Positions 7,895 through 16,416 are shown, counted from the first letter of the stretch. The stretch: 64,000 nt of DNA from Phytohabitans sp036906915 (GCF_036906915.1 NZ_JBAKHX010000001.1:124001-188000); one strand, 5' to 3'. Notes: generated from the letters alone by a model not told the origin. Numbers and translations: made by a program.

Positions 7895-7945
7895 CCGCTC
7901 CCCTGGGGGAGGACCGCAGCCGGGCGGTTTCCCTAGCGTCGAGGC

Positions 7946-8863
7946 ATGGCTTACGGGCATCTGGTACACCCGGCGCGGCCACGGGGCGCGCCGGGCTTCA
8001 GCGGTACCACGGTCGCGGTGATCCAGGTCACCCGGCCGTGGTTCTGGCCACTGGGCTGGGCCGGCGCGTACCTCGGTGCGGTGCTGGCCACCCGCACGTG
8101 GCTGCCGCCCCTACACGCGGTACCCGAGTCGCTGGCCGCAGCGGCGGTGCTCGGCCCGCTGGTGTGGGGCGCGGTACTCACCCTCAATGACCGGTACGAC
8201 CTGCCCAGCGACCGGCTCAACCCGCGCAAGGCGACCGCGCCGCTGGTAACCGGCGCGGTGTCCGAAAAGGACCTGGTGCAGTGGTGCGGGCTGTTCTCGT
8301 TCACGGCGCTCGCGGTGGCCGCGGCGGCCGGTCCCGCGTTCACCGTCGGTACGGCGTTGGTGCTGCTGCTCGGCTGGCTCTACAGCGTGCCGCCGATCCG
8401 GCTCAAGGCCCGCCCCGGCGCGGACGTGGTCGTCAACGCCGTAGCGGTGGGGGTACTGGGACCGCTGGCCGGCTGGTCGCTGCACCGCCCGATCGGCGAC
8501 TACCCGCCCATCATGGTGGTGCTGGGCCTGCTGCTGGCTGCCGCGCTGTACCTGCCGACCACCGTGATGGACATGGACGCCGATAGGGGCGCCGGCGACA
8601 CGACCTCGGCCGTGCGCTGGAATCCGTCACTGTGCTACGGGCTCGGCGTGACACTGTGGACGGCCGCGATAGCGCTGTGGCTGGCCAGCTGCCACCTGGG
8701 CGTGCTGGTCAGCCGCGACGCGTGGCCGTTGCAGGACCTCATGGCGCCGGTGCTGCTCGCGGCGTACGCGGTGTTGGCCCGGCGGCCGTCGATCCCGCGC
8801 ATGGCGGTGGTGTCGATCGTGTTCGCGATCCCGGCGGCCGACTTCCTCATGGCCCTCACCTAG
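7946..8863 (+). CDS. UbiA-family prenyltransferase
   Basis: A 305-residue membrane prenyltransferase with about eight to nine transmembrane helices. Both Asp-rich Mg/diphosphate motifs are visible: NDRYDLPSDRLNP (about residues 81-93) and the second motif DMDADRGAGD (about 210-219). These enzymes attach an isoprenoid chain to an aromatic or lipid acceptor. Neighbouring genes do not tell which; no menaquinone or haem O genes are nearby, and the sequence is closer to the unassigned 4-hydroxybenzoate-polyprenyltransferase-like group than to MenA or CtaB. The gene stands alone, downstream of the MarR hairpin. Confidence 0.9.
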   Translation: MAYGHLVHPARPRGAPGFSGTTVAVIQVTRPWFWPLGWAGAYLGAVLATRTWLPPLHAVPESLAAAAVLGPLVWGAVLTLNDRYDLPSDRLNPRKATAPLVTGAVSEKDLVQWCGLFSFTALAVAAAAGPAFTVGTALVLLLGWLYSVPPIRLKARPGADVVVNAVAVGVLGPLAGWSLHRPIGDYPPIMVVLGLLLAAALYLPTTVMDMDADRGAGDTTSAVRWNPSLCYGLGVTLWTAAIALWLASCHLGVLVSRDAWPLQDLMAPVLLAAYAVLARRPSIPRMAVVSIVFAIPAADFLMALT

Positions 8864-8940
8864 GAGTGGCGGAGCCGGCCCCCGGGCCCCCGCCCCCACC
8901 CCTTCCCCCCGGCACCGCGCCGCCCCCCTCCCCCCTTCCC

Positions 8941-9053
8941 GCGCCCGTGCGCACCTCGCCGTCGGCGTACGTCACCTTAAGCTTGGCCTGCAAGGTGCCG
9001 TACCGCTTGTAGGTGTGTGTCGGGTTGGCCTGGGTGGACGGTTTGCTGCCGTC
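8941..9053 (-). pseudogene. PKD-domain remnant
   Basis: About 36 codons read DGSKPSTQANPTHTYKRYGT and then QAKLKVTYADGEVRTG. This is the core of a PKD (polycystic kidney disease) Ig-like domain, in which NPTHTY...GTYxAxLxVT is the hallmark. No start, signal peptide or flanking domain is present, and the frame runs into low-complexity GC-rich DNA. It is read as a leftover of a secreted carbohydrate-binding protein and partly overlaps the end of the neighbouring small gene. Confidence 0.45.
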
Positions 9054-9280
9054 ACCGACGGACGGGCGAGGCCGAGCGCCCACCGCATCCGAGCCGCGGA
9101 AGACTCCGGCCGCTCGCCGAACTCGGCGGCCATGACGGCCGCGCAGCCGGGCGCGCCGCCGCGGCGCAGCAGCGCCGCGCGGATCGCGAGCGCCACCTGG
9201 GCCGGTGTCGGCTCGTCGGAAGGCTGTAGGTCACTGACGAAGAGGGCCTCCGCCCTCGCGATCTCGGTCACCGTGCTCAC
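8972..9280 (-). CDS. Small conserved actinobacterial hypothetical protein
   Basis: The first ~75 residues (TEIARAEALFVSDLQPSDEP, then AQVALAIRAALLRRGGAPGCAA and EFGERPESSAARMRWALGLA) match a short soluble all-helical protein type that I have seen repeatedly in streptomycetes and micromonosporas; its function is unknown. The usual protein ends soon after RMRWA, so the Pro/Arg/Thr-rich tail is probably run-through into a remnant with a displaced stop. The GTG at 9280 is used, with a second GTG three codons later at 9271 equally possible. It lies between a PKD remnant and the FAD oxidase gene, transcribed leftward. Confidence 0.55.
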   Translation of the reverse strand: MSTVTEIARAEALFVSDLQPSDEPTPAQVALAIRAALLRRGGAPGCAAVMAAEFGERPESSAARMRWALGLARPSVTAANRPPRPTRHTPTSGTAPCRPSLR

Positions 9281-9406
9281 CGCCTGAAGACCGTTTCTGG
9301 GTATGACATAGAGAGTCCTCGTCACCCGACGGCGATACATCCGGGGGTTTCCCAGACGGAACCCTGACATCTCCCCGACGGTCCCAGGCGGCTGAGCCAG
9401 GGGTCA

Positions 9407-10768
9407 CTAGGCCGGCGTGATGTTGTGGTTGAGGCGGAAGAGGTTGGTCGGGTCGTACCGGCGCTTGACCGCGGCGAGCTTGTCCCACGTCGCGCCGGGA
9501 TAGGCGGCCCGGACGCCCGCCTCGCCCTCGTCGCCGAGGAAGTTGACGTAGATGCCCTGATCGTCTTGGCGCAGGGCGCCGGCGAACTCGTCGACCCACG
9601 CCTCACGGATCGCCTGGTCTTCGGCGCCGGTGAAGAACGCCGCCACGTTGACCATGATGCGCGAAGCGCGGTGCGCGAACGCCGTCTCGTCTGCCGCCAC
9701 GCGGGCCATCGCGCCGCCGAGCACGCGCAGCTGCGCGACCCGCATGGGCGCGTCCGACGCGCGCAGCCACTCGACGATCGTCTCGGCCCGATCCAAGCCG
9801 ACAGTGTCGACGAACAGCGAACGACCGACGGCGGTCGGGTGGTACTCCCCCTCCTCCGGCGGATACATCTCCGGGTACCGGATCGGGCGGACCATGTCGG
9901 CGATCGGGGTCGCCAGCGCCCGGAAGGGCGCGATGGCGCGCTCGCCGGCCTCGGCGTCGCCCGCGTAGCAGAGCAGGCCCATGATGATCAGCTGGCCGTG
10001 CATCTCCTCCGGCACGAACGGCATCGGCGGCGCCGGCATCACATTGGCGATCGTGCTCAGCTCGTCTGGTGCCGCCTCAGCGGCGGCCACGAAACCGGCG
10101 ATCGCCTCGGGCGTCGCGGGCAGCATCAGCATGCCGCCGACGACCGCGCCGACCGGATGCAACCGGTACTGGAAGCGGGTCACCACGCCGAAGTTGCCGC
10201 CTCCGCCGCGGATCGCCCAGAACAGGTCGGGATGCGACTGCGCGTCGACTCGCAACAGCTCGCCGTCGGCGGTCACGACCTCGGCGGCGAGCAGGGCGTC
10301 GATCGTCAGGCCGTACTTACGGGTCAGGTAACCGACGCCGCCGCCCAGCGTGATGCCGCCGAGGCCCACCGAACCGGTGTCGCCGAACCCGGTCGCCAGC
10401 CCGTGCTCGCCGACCGCGGCGGTGTATTCGCCAGCGGTCAGGCCCGGCTCGGCCCACGCGGTGCGCCCCTCGACGTCGATGTCGAGCCCGCGCAGCGCCG
10501 CCAGGTCCAGGACGATGCCGCCGTCCCACACGCAGTGGATGCCGTGCCCGCCGCTACGGATGGCGAGCGGCAGCCCGGTGTCGCGTGCGATCAGCACGAC
10601 GCGCGCCACCTCGGCCGCGTCCAGCGGCCGGGCGATGACCGCCGGGCGGCGGTCGATGGCACCGGAGAAAACGGTGCGGGCCTTGTCGTACTGCTGGTCG
10701 TCGGGCGTGATGACCTCGCCTTTCAGCTCGGCGCGGAGCCGCTCGACGGCTAAAGAGGTGGATGGCAT
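9407..10768 (-). CDS. FAD-binding oxidoreductase, berberine-bridge-enzyme-like
   Basis: A 453-residue PCMH/VAO-fold flavoenzyme. It has the FAD diphosphate-binding segment (RSGGHGIHCVWDGGIVLDLAAL, about residues 71-92), the histidine that normally carries 8-alpha-N-histidyl FAD (GGHGIH), and the GLGGITLGGGVGYLTRKYGLTIDALL block. The C-terminal BBE motif near the end reads NLFRLNHNITPA. A conserved cysteine for a second covalent FAD bond (usually in a GxCxG/A motif) is not seen at the VGLGGIT position, so bicovalent attachment is doubtful. A GGGGAG site precedes the ATG at 10768. It diverges from a hydrolase gene. The substrate, probably a sugar or phenolic alcohol, cannot be deduced. Confidence 0.93.
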   Translation of the reverse strand: MPSTSLAVERLRAELKGEVITPDDQQYDKARTVFSGAIDRRPAVIARPLDAAEVARVVLIARDTGLPLAIRSGGHGIHCVWDGGIVLDLAALRGLDIDVEGRTAWAEPGLTAGEYTAAVGEHGLATGFGDTGSVGLGGITLGGGVGYLTRKYGLTIDALLAAEVVTADGELLRVDAQSHPDLFWAIRGGGGNFGVVTRFQYRLHPVGAVVGGMLMLPATPEAIAGFVAAAEAAPDELSTIANVMPAPPMPFVPEEMHGQLIIMGLLCYAGDAEAGERAIAPFRALATPIADMVRPIRYPEMYPPEEGEYHPTAVGRSLFVDTVGLDRAETIVEWLRASDAPMRVAQLRVLGGAMARVAADETAFAHRASRIMVNVAAFFTGAEDQAIREAWVDEFAGALRQDDQGIYVNFLGDEGEAGVRAAYPGATWDKLAAVKRRYDPTNLFRLNHNITPA

Positions 10769-10877
10769 GACAGAAACTCCCCGTGTGCTCGATTGACCGT
10801 CCGACAGTATCCGCCGCCTCTGACATCGTGAAGCTGACCCGCGTTTGCCTATCGCGCCGCGCGGGTAGCCGACCAGC

Positions 10878-11528
10878 ATGGACGCCCTCACGGACGTCGC
10901 CGTACCGGTCGACGGTGGACTCCTGGCCGCGACGCTGGCGTTGCCCGCACCCGCACGCGGGATGGTGGTGTTCGCCCACGGTTCGGGCAGCTCACGGCAC
11001 AGTCCGCGCAACCAGGCGGTCGCACGCTACCTGCACCAGGGCGGCTACGGCACGGTGCTGCTCGACCTGCTCACGGAGCGCGAGGAACGCCTCGACCAGG
11101 CCACGGCGGAGCTGCGGTTCGACATCGGGCTGCTCGGCGACCGGCTGGTCGCCACCCTCGACTGGCTGCCCACGCAACCAGACGTCGCTGGCCTGCCGGT
11201 GGGCCTGTTCGGCGCGTCCACCGGTGCCGCGGCCGCGCTCGTCGCCGCCGCGCGGCGCAGAGACGTCGCGCGCGCGGTCGTCTCGCGCGGCGGCCGGCCC
11301 GACCTGGCCGCCAACGCCCTCGACAGCGTCCGGGCGCCGACCCTGCTCATCGTCGGCGGCGAGGACCACCGCGTGATCGAGCTCAACAAGCAGGCCGCGG
11401 CACTGCTCGGCAGCCTCGCCCAGACCGTGATCGTACCGGGCGCGTCGCACCTGTTCACCGAGGCAGGCGCCCTCGAGCAGGTCTCCGCGCACGCCCGCGA
11501 CTGGTTCGACCGGCACCTGCAGGTTTAG
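10878..11528 (+). CDS. Dienelactone-hydrolase-like alpha/beta hydrolase
   Basis: A 216-residue alpha/beta hydrolase. The oxyanion region reads VVFAHGSGSSRHSPRNQAVA (about residues 31-50), the nucleophile elbow GASTGAAAALVAA follows (Ser at about 116), the acid-region aspartate lies in VGGEDHRVIELN, and the histidine in GASHLFTEAG. This arrangement matches the group often fused or adjacent to phosphoribosyltransferase domains; no such domain is present here. The gene diverges from the BBE-like oxidase. The next gene begins 43 bases after its stop, behind a hairpin. Confidence 0.9.
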   Translation: MDALTDVAVPVDGGLLAATLALPAPARGMVVFAHGSGSSRHSPRNQAVARYLHQGGYGTVLLDLLTEREERLDQATAELRFDIGLLGDRLVATLDWLPTQPDVAGLPVGLFGASTGAAAALVAAARRRDVARAVVSRGGRPDLAANALDSVRAPTLLIVGGEDHRVIELNKQAAALLGSLAQTVIVPGASHLFTEAGALEQVSAHARDWFDRHLQV

Positions 11529-11534
11529 CCGATC

Positions 11535-11566
11535 CCTCCGGTGGTAATAGACATGCCCACCGGAGG
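11535..11566 (+). promoter_or_regulatory. Hairpin sequestering the ribosome site of the small HTH gene
   Basis: A perfect 10-bp inverted repeat (CCTCCGGTGG at 11535-11544, complement at 11557-11566) with a 12-base loop. The right arm contains the GGAGG Shine-Dalgarno that lies 5 bases before the ATG at 11572. In RNA the stem would hide the ribosome site; in DNA it could be an operator or the terminator of the hydrolase gene. Which of these applies cannot be decided from sequence. Confidence 0.6.
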
Positions 11567-11571
11567 TGATC

Positions 11572-11811
11572 ATGCAATACCTGACGATCGACGAGATCGC
11601 CAAGCAGTACTGGGTGCGGCGCGGGTTCGCGCCCGAACTCGCCGCTGTCGGCCACTGGCGGCAGCGGCGCGACCTGGACGGCACGGTGCGGTACCGCCGC
11701 GACGACGTCGAGGCGCTGCTCGGGCGCCCGTTCCACACGGCGGTCAGCGCGACGGTCAGCGCGACGGTCAGCGCGACGGTCAGCGCGACGGTCAGCGCTA
11801 CCGCCGGCTGA
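11572..11811 (+). CDS. Small excisionase/MerR-type HTH protein with (VSAT)n tail
   Basis: A 79-residue protein. Residues 1-55 (MQYLTIDEIAKQYWVRRGF, then VGHWRQRRDLDGTVRYRRDDVEAL) match the HTH_17/excisionase-like DNA-binding fold: helix-turn-helix, a basic strand, then the DDVEALL ending seen in AlpA-like proteins. The C terminus is a tandem VSAT repeat made by a 12-base DNA repeat. No integrase or phage gene is near, so a recombination role is not supported. The hairpin on its ribosome site suggests tight translational control. Its end overlaps the convergent exporter gene by 14 bases. Confidence 0.65.
   Translation: MQYLTIDEIAKQYWVRRGFAPELAAVGHWRQRRDLDGTVRYRRDDVEALLGRPFHTAVSATVSATVSATVSATVSATAG
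11743..11802 (+). repeat. 12-base tandem repeat inside the small HTH gene
   Basis: Four perfect copies of GTCAGCGCGACG (11743-11790) and a fifth degenerate copy (11791-11802). The 12-base period keeps the reading frame and adds one VSAT unit per copy, so copy number could vary without frameshift. The 3' edge also encodes the C terminus of the convergent MFS gene. Confidence 0.95.
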
Positions 11812-13084
11812 TCCCCGGGGGCGGCCGCCGCGACAGCACCAGCGCCGCCGCGACCGCGAGGTATGGCACCGCGAAACCCGCGAACGCCCAACCGTGGCCG
11901 GTCGCCCCCGCGATCACCCCGTAACCGGCGTACACGGCGATCGTCGTGAGGTCGCTCAGCATCCCCGCGAACGACGTCACCGTCGCGCGGGACGAGCCCG
12001 TGATCCGGTGCTGGAGCCGGGCGTCCACGGTCACCGACGCGAGCTGGAACCCGCAGAACGCGACCGCGAGCAACACGAAGCCCGCCGGGTGCCCGCTGGC
12101 CGCTCCGACGGCCAGCAGCGAGGCGGCGGCCACCAGCAGACCCGCGAGGCCCGTCGAGGACAGCCGCTCCCCCACGCCGCCGAGCAGGCCACCGGCTGTC
12201 GCACCGGCCCAGATCAAGAGCATGAGCAGGGGCACGGTCGCATCCGACACGCCCGCGTCGCGGGCCAGCAGCGGCGTGTACTCCTCCAGCGCACCCCAAA
12301 CGACGGTGACCGCCGGCACCAGCAGAACCGCCGCACGTACCGCCCGGCTGTGTCGCACCTCGGCGAGCCCGGCACGAAGCACGCCCAGGTATCCGGTGTC
12401 CGGTGCGGCGGTGTCCAGTACCGGCGTCTCCGGCAGTGGCGGATGGGTGACCGATGCCGCGGCCTCGCCCACGGCGGCGGTCATCGAATGGCCCCGTGCG
12501 CTCGGCGCGTGGGCCGCCGCCTTGACCCGGTGCTCGGGAAGCCGGGCCGCGATGGCGGCGGCGACCAGGCAGGCGAGCACGCTCGCCCCACCCACCGCGT
12601 GGTATCCGCCCGCGTCGAGCACCGGCGACGCCAGCCCCATCGCCAGCACCACCGAGACCAGGCCGGCGGCCTCCGCGCGCCCGATCGTCCGGGCGTAGCG
12701 GTCGGCGGCGCCCAGGCGGTCGAGCTCCTCGTACACGAGGGCCTCGAAGGCGCCGGAGGCCAGGGCCTCCTTCGCGCCCCAGAGCACGAAACCGAGCGCG
12801 AACGCCCAGTACGACGGTGCGACGACCCACAGGCCGAAGCCGACCGCGGACAGCAGCGGGCCGGCCACGAGCAGGGCGCGGCGCGAGAACCTGTCGGCCC
12901 AGACTCCGGACGGGACCTCAAGCACGATGGAACTGGCCGACCAGATGATGAACAGCGACGAAATCTGCCATACGGACAGGCCGGTGTCGCTGAACAGCAG
13001 CGTGTAGACCGGGTACAGCAGGATGAGATCGTCGAAGAGGCAGTACAGGTAGAGGGTGGCGTTGAGCCGCGACGTAGTCAGCAT
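11798..13084 (-). CDS. MFS exporter
   Basis: A 428-residue major facilitator protein with 12 predicted membrane segments. Motif A between helices 2 and 3 reads GVWADRFSRRALL (about residues 61-73). The central loop after helix 6 is long, variable and histidine/alanine-rich (about 180-220). Family members are drug or small-molecule exporters; the substrate is unknown. The ATG at 13084 follows an AGGAAGG ribosome site, and upstream codons lack similarity. The leader (13085-13130) contains an imperfect inverted repeat (CCTGAAGGGAG ... CTCCCTCAGG) that could be an operator or attenuator. Confidence 0.88.
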   Translation of the reverse strand: MLTTSRLNATLYLYCLFDDLILLYPVYTLLFSDTGLSVWQISSLFIIWSASSIVLEVPSGVWADRFSRRALLVAGPLLSAVGFGLWVVAPSYWAFALGFVLWGAKEALASGAFEALVYEELDRLGAADRYARTIGRAEAAGLVSVVLAMGLASPVLDAGGYHAVGGASVLACLVAAAIAARLPEHRVKAAAHAPSARGHSMTAAVGEAAASVTHPPLPETPVLDTAAPDTGYLGVLRAGLAEVRHSRAVRAAVLLVPAVTVVWGALEEYTPLLARDAGVSDATVPLLMLLIWAGATAGGLLGGVGERLSSTGLAGLLVAAASLLAVGAASGHPAGFVLLAVAFCGFQLASVTVDARLQHRITGSSRATVTSFAGMLSDLTTIAVYAGYGVIAGATGHGWAFAGFAVPYLAVAAALVLSRRPPPGISRR

Positions 13085-13239
13085 GGGACCTTCCTGAAGG
13101 GAGGAATCGGACGCTGGGCGCACGACTCCCTCAGGAGGACCTCGGGTGCTAGTTAGGCATCAACATCGCCACATCATACCGCCATCCTACGGCTCCTCGC
13201 CGTGCGGGCCGCACCCTTTTTCGTCCTGGCGCGATCGGA

Positions 13240-13560
13240 CTAGCCGGCGGCGGCGAAGGCCGCACGGATGCCCTCGCGATCGGTGCCCGCGCACAACAGG
13301 ACGTGCAGCCCGCCCCGAACGCCGCGAGAACCACACTGTCCACATGGGACCCCAGCGCACCCAGCAGGGCACCATCGTCGCCGAAGGTGACCGTCACGAC
13401 CGCGACCCTGGGCCGCCCTTCACCTCCCACCGGCTGCGGCGCGGTTATCCGGCGCAGGCGCTCGACGAGCATCCGCGGCTGCCCCTCCACGACGTACCCC
13501 AGCGGACTAGCCAACCGGCTAGCCGCCACAAGGGGACTGCCCGGCCCACCGTGACCCGCG
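13240..13560 (-). pseudogene. L-asparaginase C-terminal remnant with internal deletion and frameshift
   Basis: Read leftward, one frame gives SRLASPLGYVVEGQPRMLVE, then VAVVTVTFGDDGALLGALGS and VDSVVLAAFGAG, which are the linker and C-domain strands of type II-like asparaginases. Sense then jumps to another frame reading VLLCAGTDREGIRAAFAAAG with a stop at 13240, which is the normal C terminus of actinobacterial asparaginases. The segment between, roughly 60 residues, is missing, as is the N-terminal active-site domain. The surrounding stretch 13085-13732 contains no other gene that I can support. Confidence 0.7.
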
Positions 13561-13732
13561 CCTGCCGGAAGGGGTCCTCGGCCACCTGGCGGTCGCCTGC
13601 CAGCGGGTACGCCGAAGCGCGACGGGGTGGGGCGGTGTCCGGAGGGCGACACCGGTAGCGTGGTGCGGCGTGCCGGCGGCACCCCCTTCTGCTCCGCCGG
13701 CAGGGCGCTCGGTGACGTATGGAGGATGGCGC

Positions 13733-15406
13733 ATGTCTCAAGGCGGGGAGCTGTTCGCGGTGCGCGAGAGCATGGGTTCGCAGCCGGGCTTCGAGATCAA
13801 GCTGCGCGGCTACGACCAGCGGCAGGTCGACCGGTACCTCGCGCACAAGGACAGCGAGGTCGCGGCGCTACTGGCCGAGCGCGACCACGCGTTGGGGCAG
13901 GTGCAGGACCTGGCCGCCCAGCTCCAGCACACGCACGCCGAGCTGACCGAGCTGCGCCAGCGGCCCGCGCAGGTCGACCGGGCGTCGTTCCGGCACCTGG
14001 GCCCGATGGTCGACCAGATCCTCGCCCTCTCCGAAAACCAGGCCGAGGCGATCACCAACAAGGCCGTCCAGCAGGCCAACGAGGTGCGCGCCGAGGCCGA
14101 CAAGGTGCTGGCCGACGCGCGCGAGCACGCCGCGCAGGCCCGGCACGACCTGGACGCGGAGGTCGCGGCCAGGCGCGCCGAAGAGGAGGAGAGCGCCGAG
14201 GAGCGCCGGGCGGCGACCCAGGCCGAGTTGGCCGAAGTCCGCGAACTGGCCGAGCGGCTGCGCGCCGATGGTGAGGCCGCGCACGAGCGGGCGGTGCAGG
14301 AGGCCACGCGGGTCCACGAGCAGAGCGTCCAGCGAGCCGAGCAGGCACGAGCCGAGGCGGAGGCGCTGGTCGAGGCCGCTCGCACGCAGGCCCAGCAGGA
14401 GATTGAGGCTGCCCGCGCGCAGACCCAGCAGCAGTTGGCGCAGTGGCAGTCCGAGGTGGAGCGGGAGCTCGGCGACGTGCGGGCCGCCGCCGAGGCTGAG
14501 CTGGCGGAGCAGCGCCGGCACGCCGAGGAGCAGAGCGGTATACACCAGCAGCAGCTCGACGTGGTACAGCAGGAGATCCGGGCGCGGCGGCAGGCCCTGA
14601 CCCACCTTCAGGCCGAGATGGACAGTGCCCAGCAGCGGCTCACGCAGTGGCGCCAGGAGGGCGCCGCGGCCGAGCGCGAAGTCGCCCAACTCCAGCAGCA
14701 CATGGAAGAGGTACGCCACGACCTGGCCACCGAGACCGACCGCCTCGAGGAGGTGCGCCGGTCGGTGGAGTCCGCCGAGCGGCACGCCAAGGAGATCCGG
14801 GCACGGGTGCAGCGCGAGGCCAAGCGGGTCGCCGACCTGGCCGCGGCGGCGGTGATGGCCGCCGCCGCTGGCGGCGCGCAAACCGGCGAGTACCCGATGT
14901 TGGCGCACGCCCGCCCGACAACTCCGCAGCCCGCGGAGCCGGCAGCCGAGGCGGCGCCGGCCGACGCGCCACAAGAGGTGGCGGAAGTGGTGGAAGTGGC
15001 GGAGCCGGCGCCAGCGGCCGACGCGCCGTCACACCCCGACCCGGCACCGCAGGTGGAACCGGCGCCGCAGGGTGGCGCGGCGCCAGCGGAGTACGAGGTG
15101 ACGCACGCGTTCCGGGCCGCGCCGGCGACCGAGCCGGTGCGAGGCATGTTCGAACCCGCGCCGTTCAACGCGGCGCCGACGTTCGAGGCGCCCACCGTGG
15201 TGTCGGCCGCGGTGGACCGCGCGCCCATCACCAAGCCGCTGGCCGTGCCCGTAGCCGACCTGGCCGAGCCGCTCACCGAGCCGGCTGGATGGGCGCCCGT
15301 CGCGGTACACGGCGACGGTCCGCTCCAGCACGACGCCGACCTCGCGGTACCCGTCCAGCGCGCCCCGGCAGGCCACCCGATCCCCGCAGACTCCGATCAC
15401 CGCTAG
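13733..15406 (+). CDS. DivIVA-like coiled-coil cytoskeletal protein
   Basis: A 557-residue protein. Residues 18-45 (PGFEIKLRGYDQRQVDRYLA) form a DivIVA/Wag31-type N-terminal motif. A continuous Ala/Glu/Gln/Arg-rich coiled coil runs from about 45 to 400, and a Pro/Ala/Glu-rich unstructured tail from about 405 to 557. This layout resembles the scaffold proteins of apical growth (Scy, FilP and DivIVA paralogues) in filamentous actinobacteria, but it is not the division-cluster DivIVA. A role in polar growth or cell shape is inferred. The ATG at 13733 follows a GGAGGA ribosome site. The gene ends 8 bases from the convergent oxidoreductase gene. Confidence 0.82.
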   Translation: MSQGGELFAVRESMGSQPGFEIKLRGYDQRQVDRYLAHKDSEVAALLAERDHALGQVQDLAAQLQHTHAELTELRQRPAQVDRASFRHLGPMVDQILALSENQAEAITNKAVQQANEVRAEADKVLADAREHAAQARHDLDAEVAARRAEEEESAEERRAATQAELAEVRELAERLRADGEAAHERAVQEATRVHEQSVQRAEQARAEAEALVEAARTQAQQEIEAARAQTQQQLAQWQSEVERELGDVRAAAEAELAEQRRHAEEQSGIHQQQLDVVQQEIRARRQALTHLQAEMDSAQQRLTQWRQEGAAAEREVAQLQQHMEEVRHDLATETDRLEEVRRSVESAERHAKEIRARVQREAKRVADLAAAAVMAAAAGGAQTGEYPMLAHARPTTPQPAEPAAEAAPADAPQEVAEVVEVAEPAPAADAPSHPDPAPQVEPAPQGGAAPAEYEVTHAFRAAPATEPVRGMFEPAPFNAAPTFEAPTVVSAAVDRAPITKPLAVPVADLAEPLTEPAGWAPVAVHGDGPLQHDADLAVPVQRAPAGHPIPADSDHR

Positions 15407-15414
15407 GCGCGCGG

Positions 15415-16416
15415 TTACACCGTGATGGCCACCTTCGCGCGCGCGTGCTCGACCTGGAGGTAGCGCACCGCCTCCGCCACCTCGGCCAGCTTGTAGGTGC
15501 GGTCGATCACCGGGGTGACCTCGCCGGACTCGATCAGCTCACGCAGGGCGGCCAGGGTGTCGGCGCGCGGCGGCACGTTGTTGAGCACGACCAACCGCTG
15601 CCGGACGAATCGCGCCACCAGTTGGCCAGCGATGACCAGTCCCATCGGCCCGACCACGCGCGGCCGGGCGCCGGACACGCCGCCGCCGGAGAACACCAGC
15701 GTGCCGGAGGGCGTGAGCACCCGCCGCAGGTCGGCCAGCGACCGGTTCGCGACCAGGTCGAAGACCACGTCGTACCGTTCCGGCGCGCGGGTGAAGTCGT
15801 CGTGCCGGTAGTCGACGACGTGGTCGGCGCCCAGCGACCGCACCAGGTCCACGTTGCGGGTGCTGCACACGCCGGTCACATCCGCGCCCAGCGCCTTGCC
15901 TATCTGTACCGCGAACGTCCCCACCCCACCGGACGCGCCGTTGACCAGTACCCGCTGTCCTGGTTGGACGCGAGCCGTCTCGCGCAGCCCGAGGAGCGCG
16001 GTAGCGCCGGCGATCGGCACCGTGGCCGCCTGCTCGAACGTCAAGTTGGCGGGCTTGGGCGCGAGCTGTCCCTCGGGCACGCACACGTACTCGGCGAAGG
16101 CTCCGTCGAGCTCGCGCACATCGCCGTACACGTCGTCACCGGGCTGGAAGCGGGTCACCGACCGGCCGACAGCCTCGACCCGGCCCGCCAGGTCGCTGCC
16201 CCGGATCATCGTCTTCGGCCCCCGGAAACCGAACGCCTCACGCAGCGCCAGCCGCGCCAGGTACGGGTCGCCGCGCATCAGGTGCCAGTCGCGGGCGTTG
16301 ATTGACGACGCGTGTACCCGGACCAGCACCTCGCCGTCGGCGGGCACCGGCACCTCGACCTCCTTCAGCGCCAGGGATTCGGCGTTGCCGTACCGGTGCT
16401 GGACGATGGCCTTCAT
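15415..16416 (-). CDS. Zinc-independent MDR alcohol dehydrogenase / quinone oxidoreductase
   Basis: A 333-residue medium-chain dehydrogenase of the quinone-oxidoreductase type. The GroES-like domain is at 1-125, and the nucleotide loop NGASGGVGTFAVQIGKALGA (about 145-164) is followed by VTGVCSTRNVDLVRSLGADHVVDY. Structural-zinc cysteines are absent, as in NADPH quinone reductases. A GGAGG site lies 6 bases before the ATG at 16416. It overlaps the upstream DUF2306 gene by 4 bases, so the two are co-translated. A close paralogue lies at 48051-49022. The physiological substrate is unknown. Confidence 0.92.
   Translation of the reverse strand: MKAIVQHRYGNAESLALKEVEVPVPADGEVLVRVHASSINARDWHLMRGDPYLARLALREAFGFRGPKTMIRGSDLAGRVEAVGRSVTRFQPGDDVYGDVRELDGAFAEYVCVPEGQLAPKPANLTFEQAATVPIAGATALLGLRETARVQPGQRVLVNGASGGVGTFAVQIGKALGADVTGVCSTRNVDLVRSLGADHVVDYRHDDFTRAPERYDVVFDLVANRSLADLRRVLTPSGTLVFSGGGVSGARPRVVGPMGLVIAGQLVARFVRQRLVVLNNVPPRADTLAALRELIESGEVTPVIDRTYKLAEVAEAVRYLQVEHARAKVAITV

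Noticed and set aside
9425..10753. Long + strand frame opposite the BBE-like oxidase
   Set aside because: The minus strand encodes a complete FAD oxidase with all motifs; the opposing frame has none.
11743..11802. Short tandem repeats considered as a CRISPR-like array
   Set aside because: The units are contiguous with no spacers, keep the reading frame and encode VSAT repeats; no cas genes are present.
11572..11811. Excisionase-like protein as evidence of an integrated element
   Set aside because: No integrase, attachment-site duplication or phage/plasmid gene is near, and flanking genes look chromosomal.
15415..16416. Similarity of this oxidoreductase to the one at 48051-49022 as evidence of a segmental duplication
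   Set aside because: The two genes have different neighbours and clearly diverged sequences; they are ordinary paralogues of a large family.
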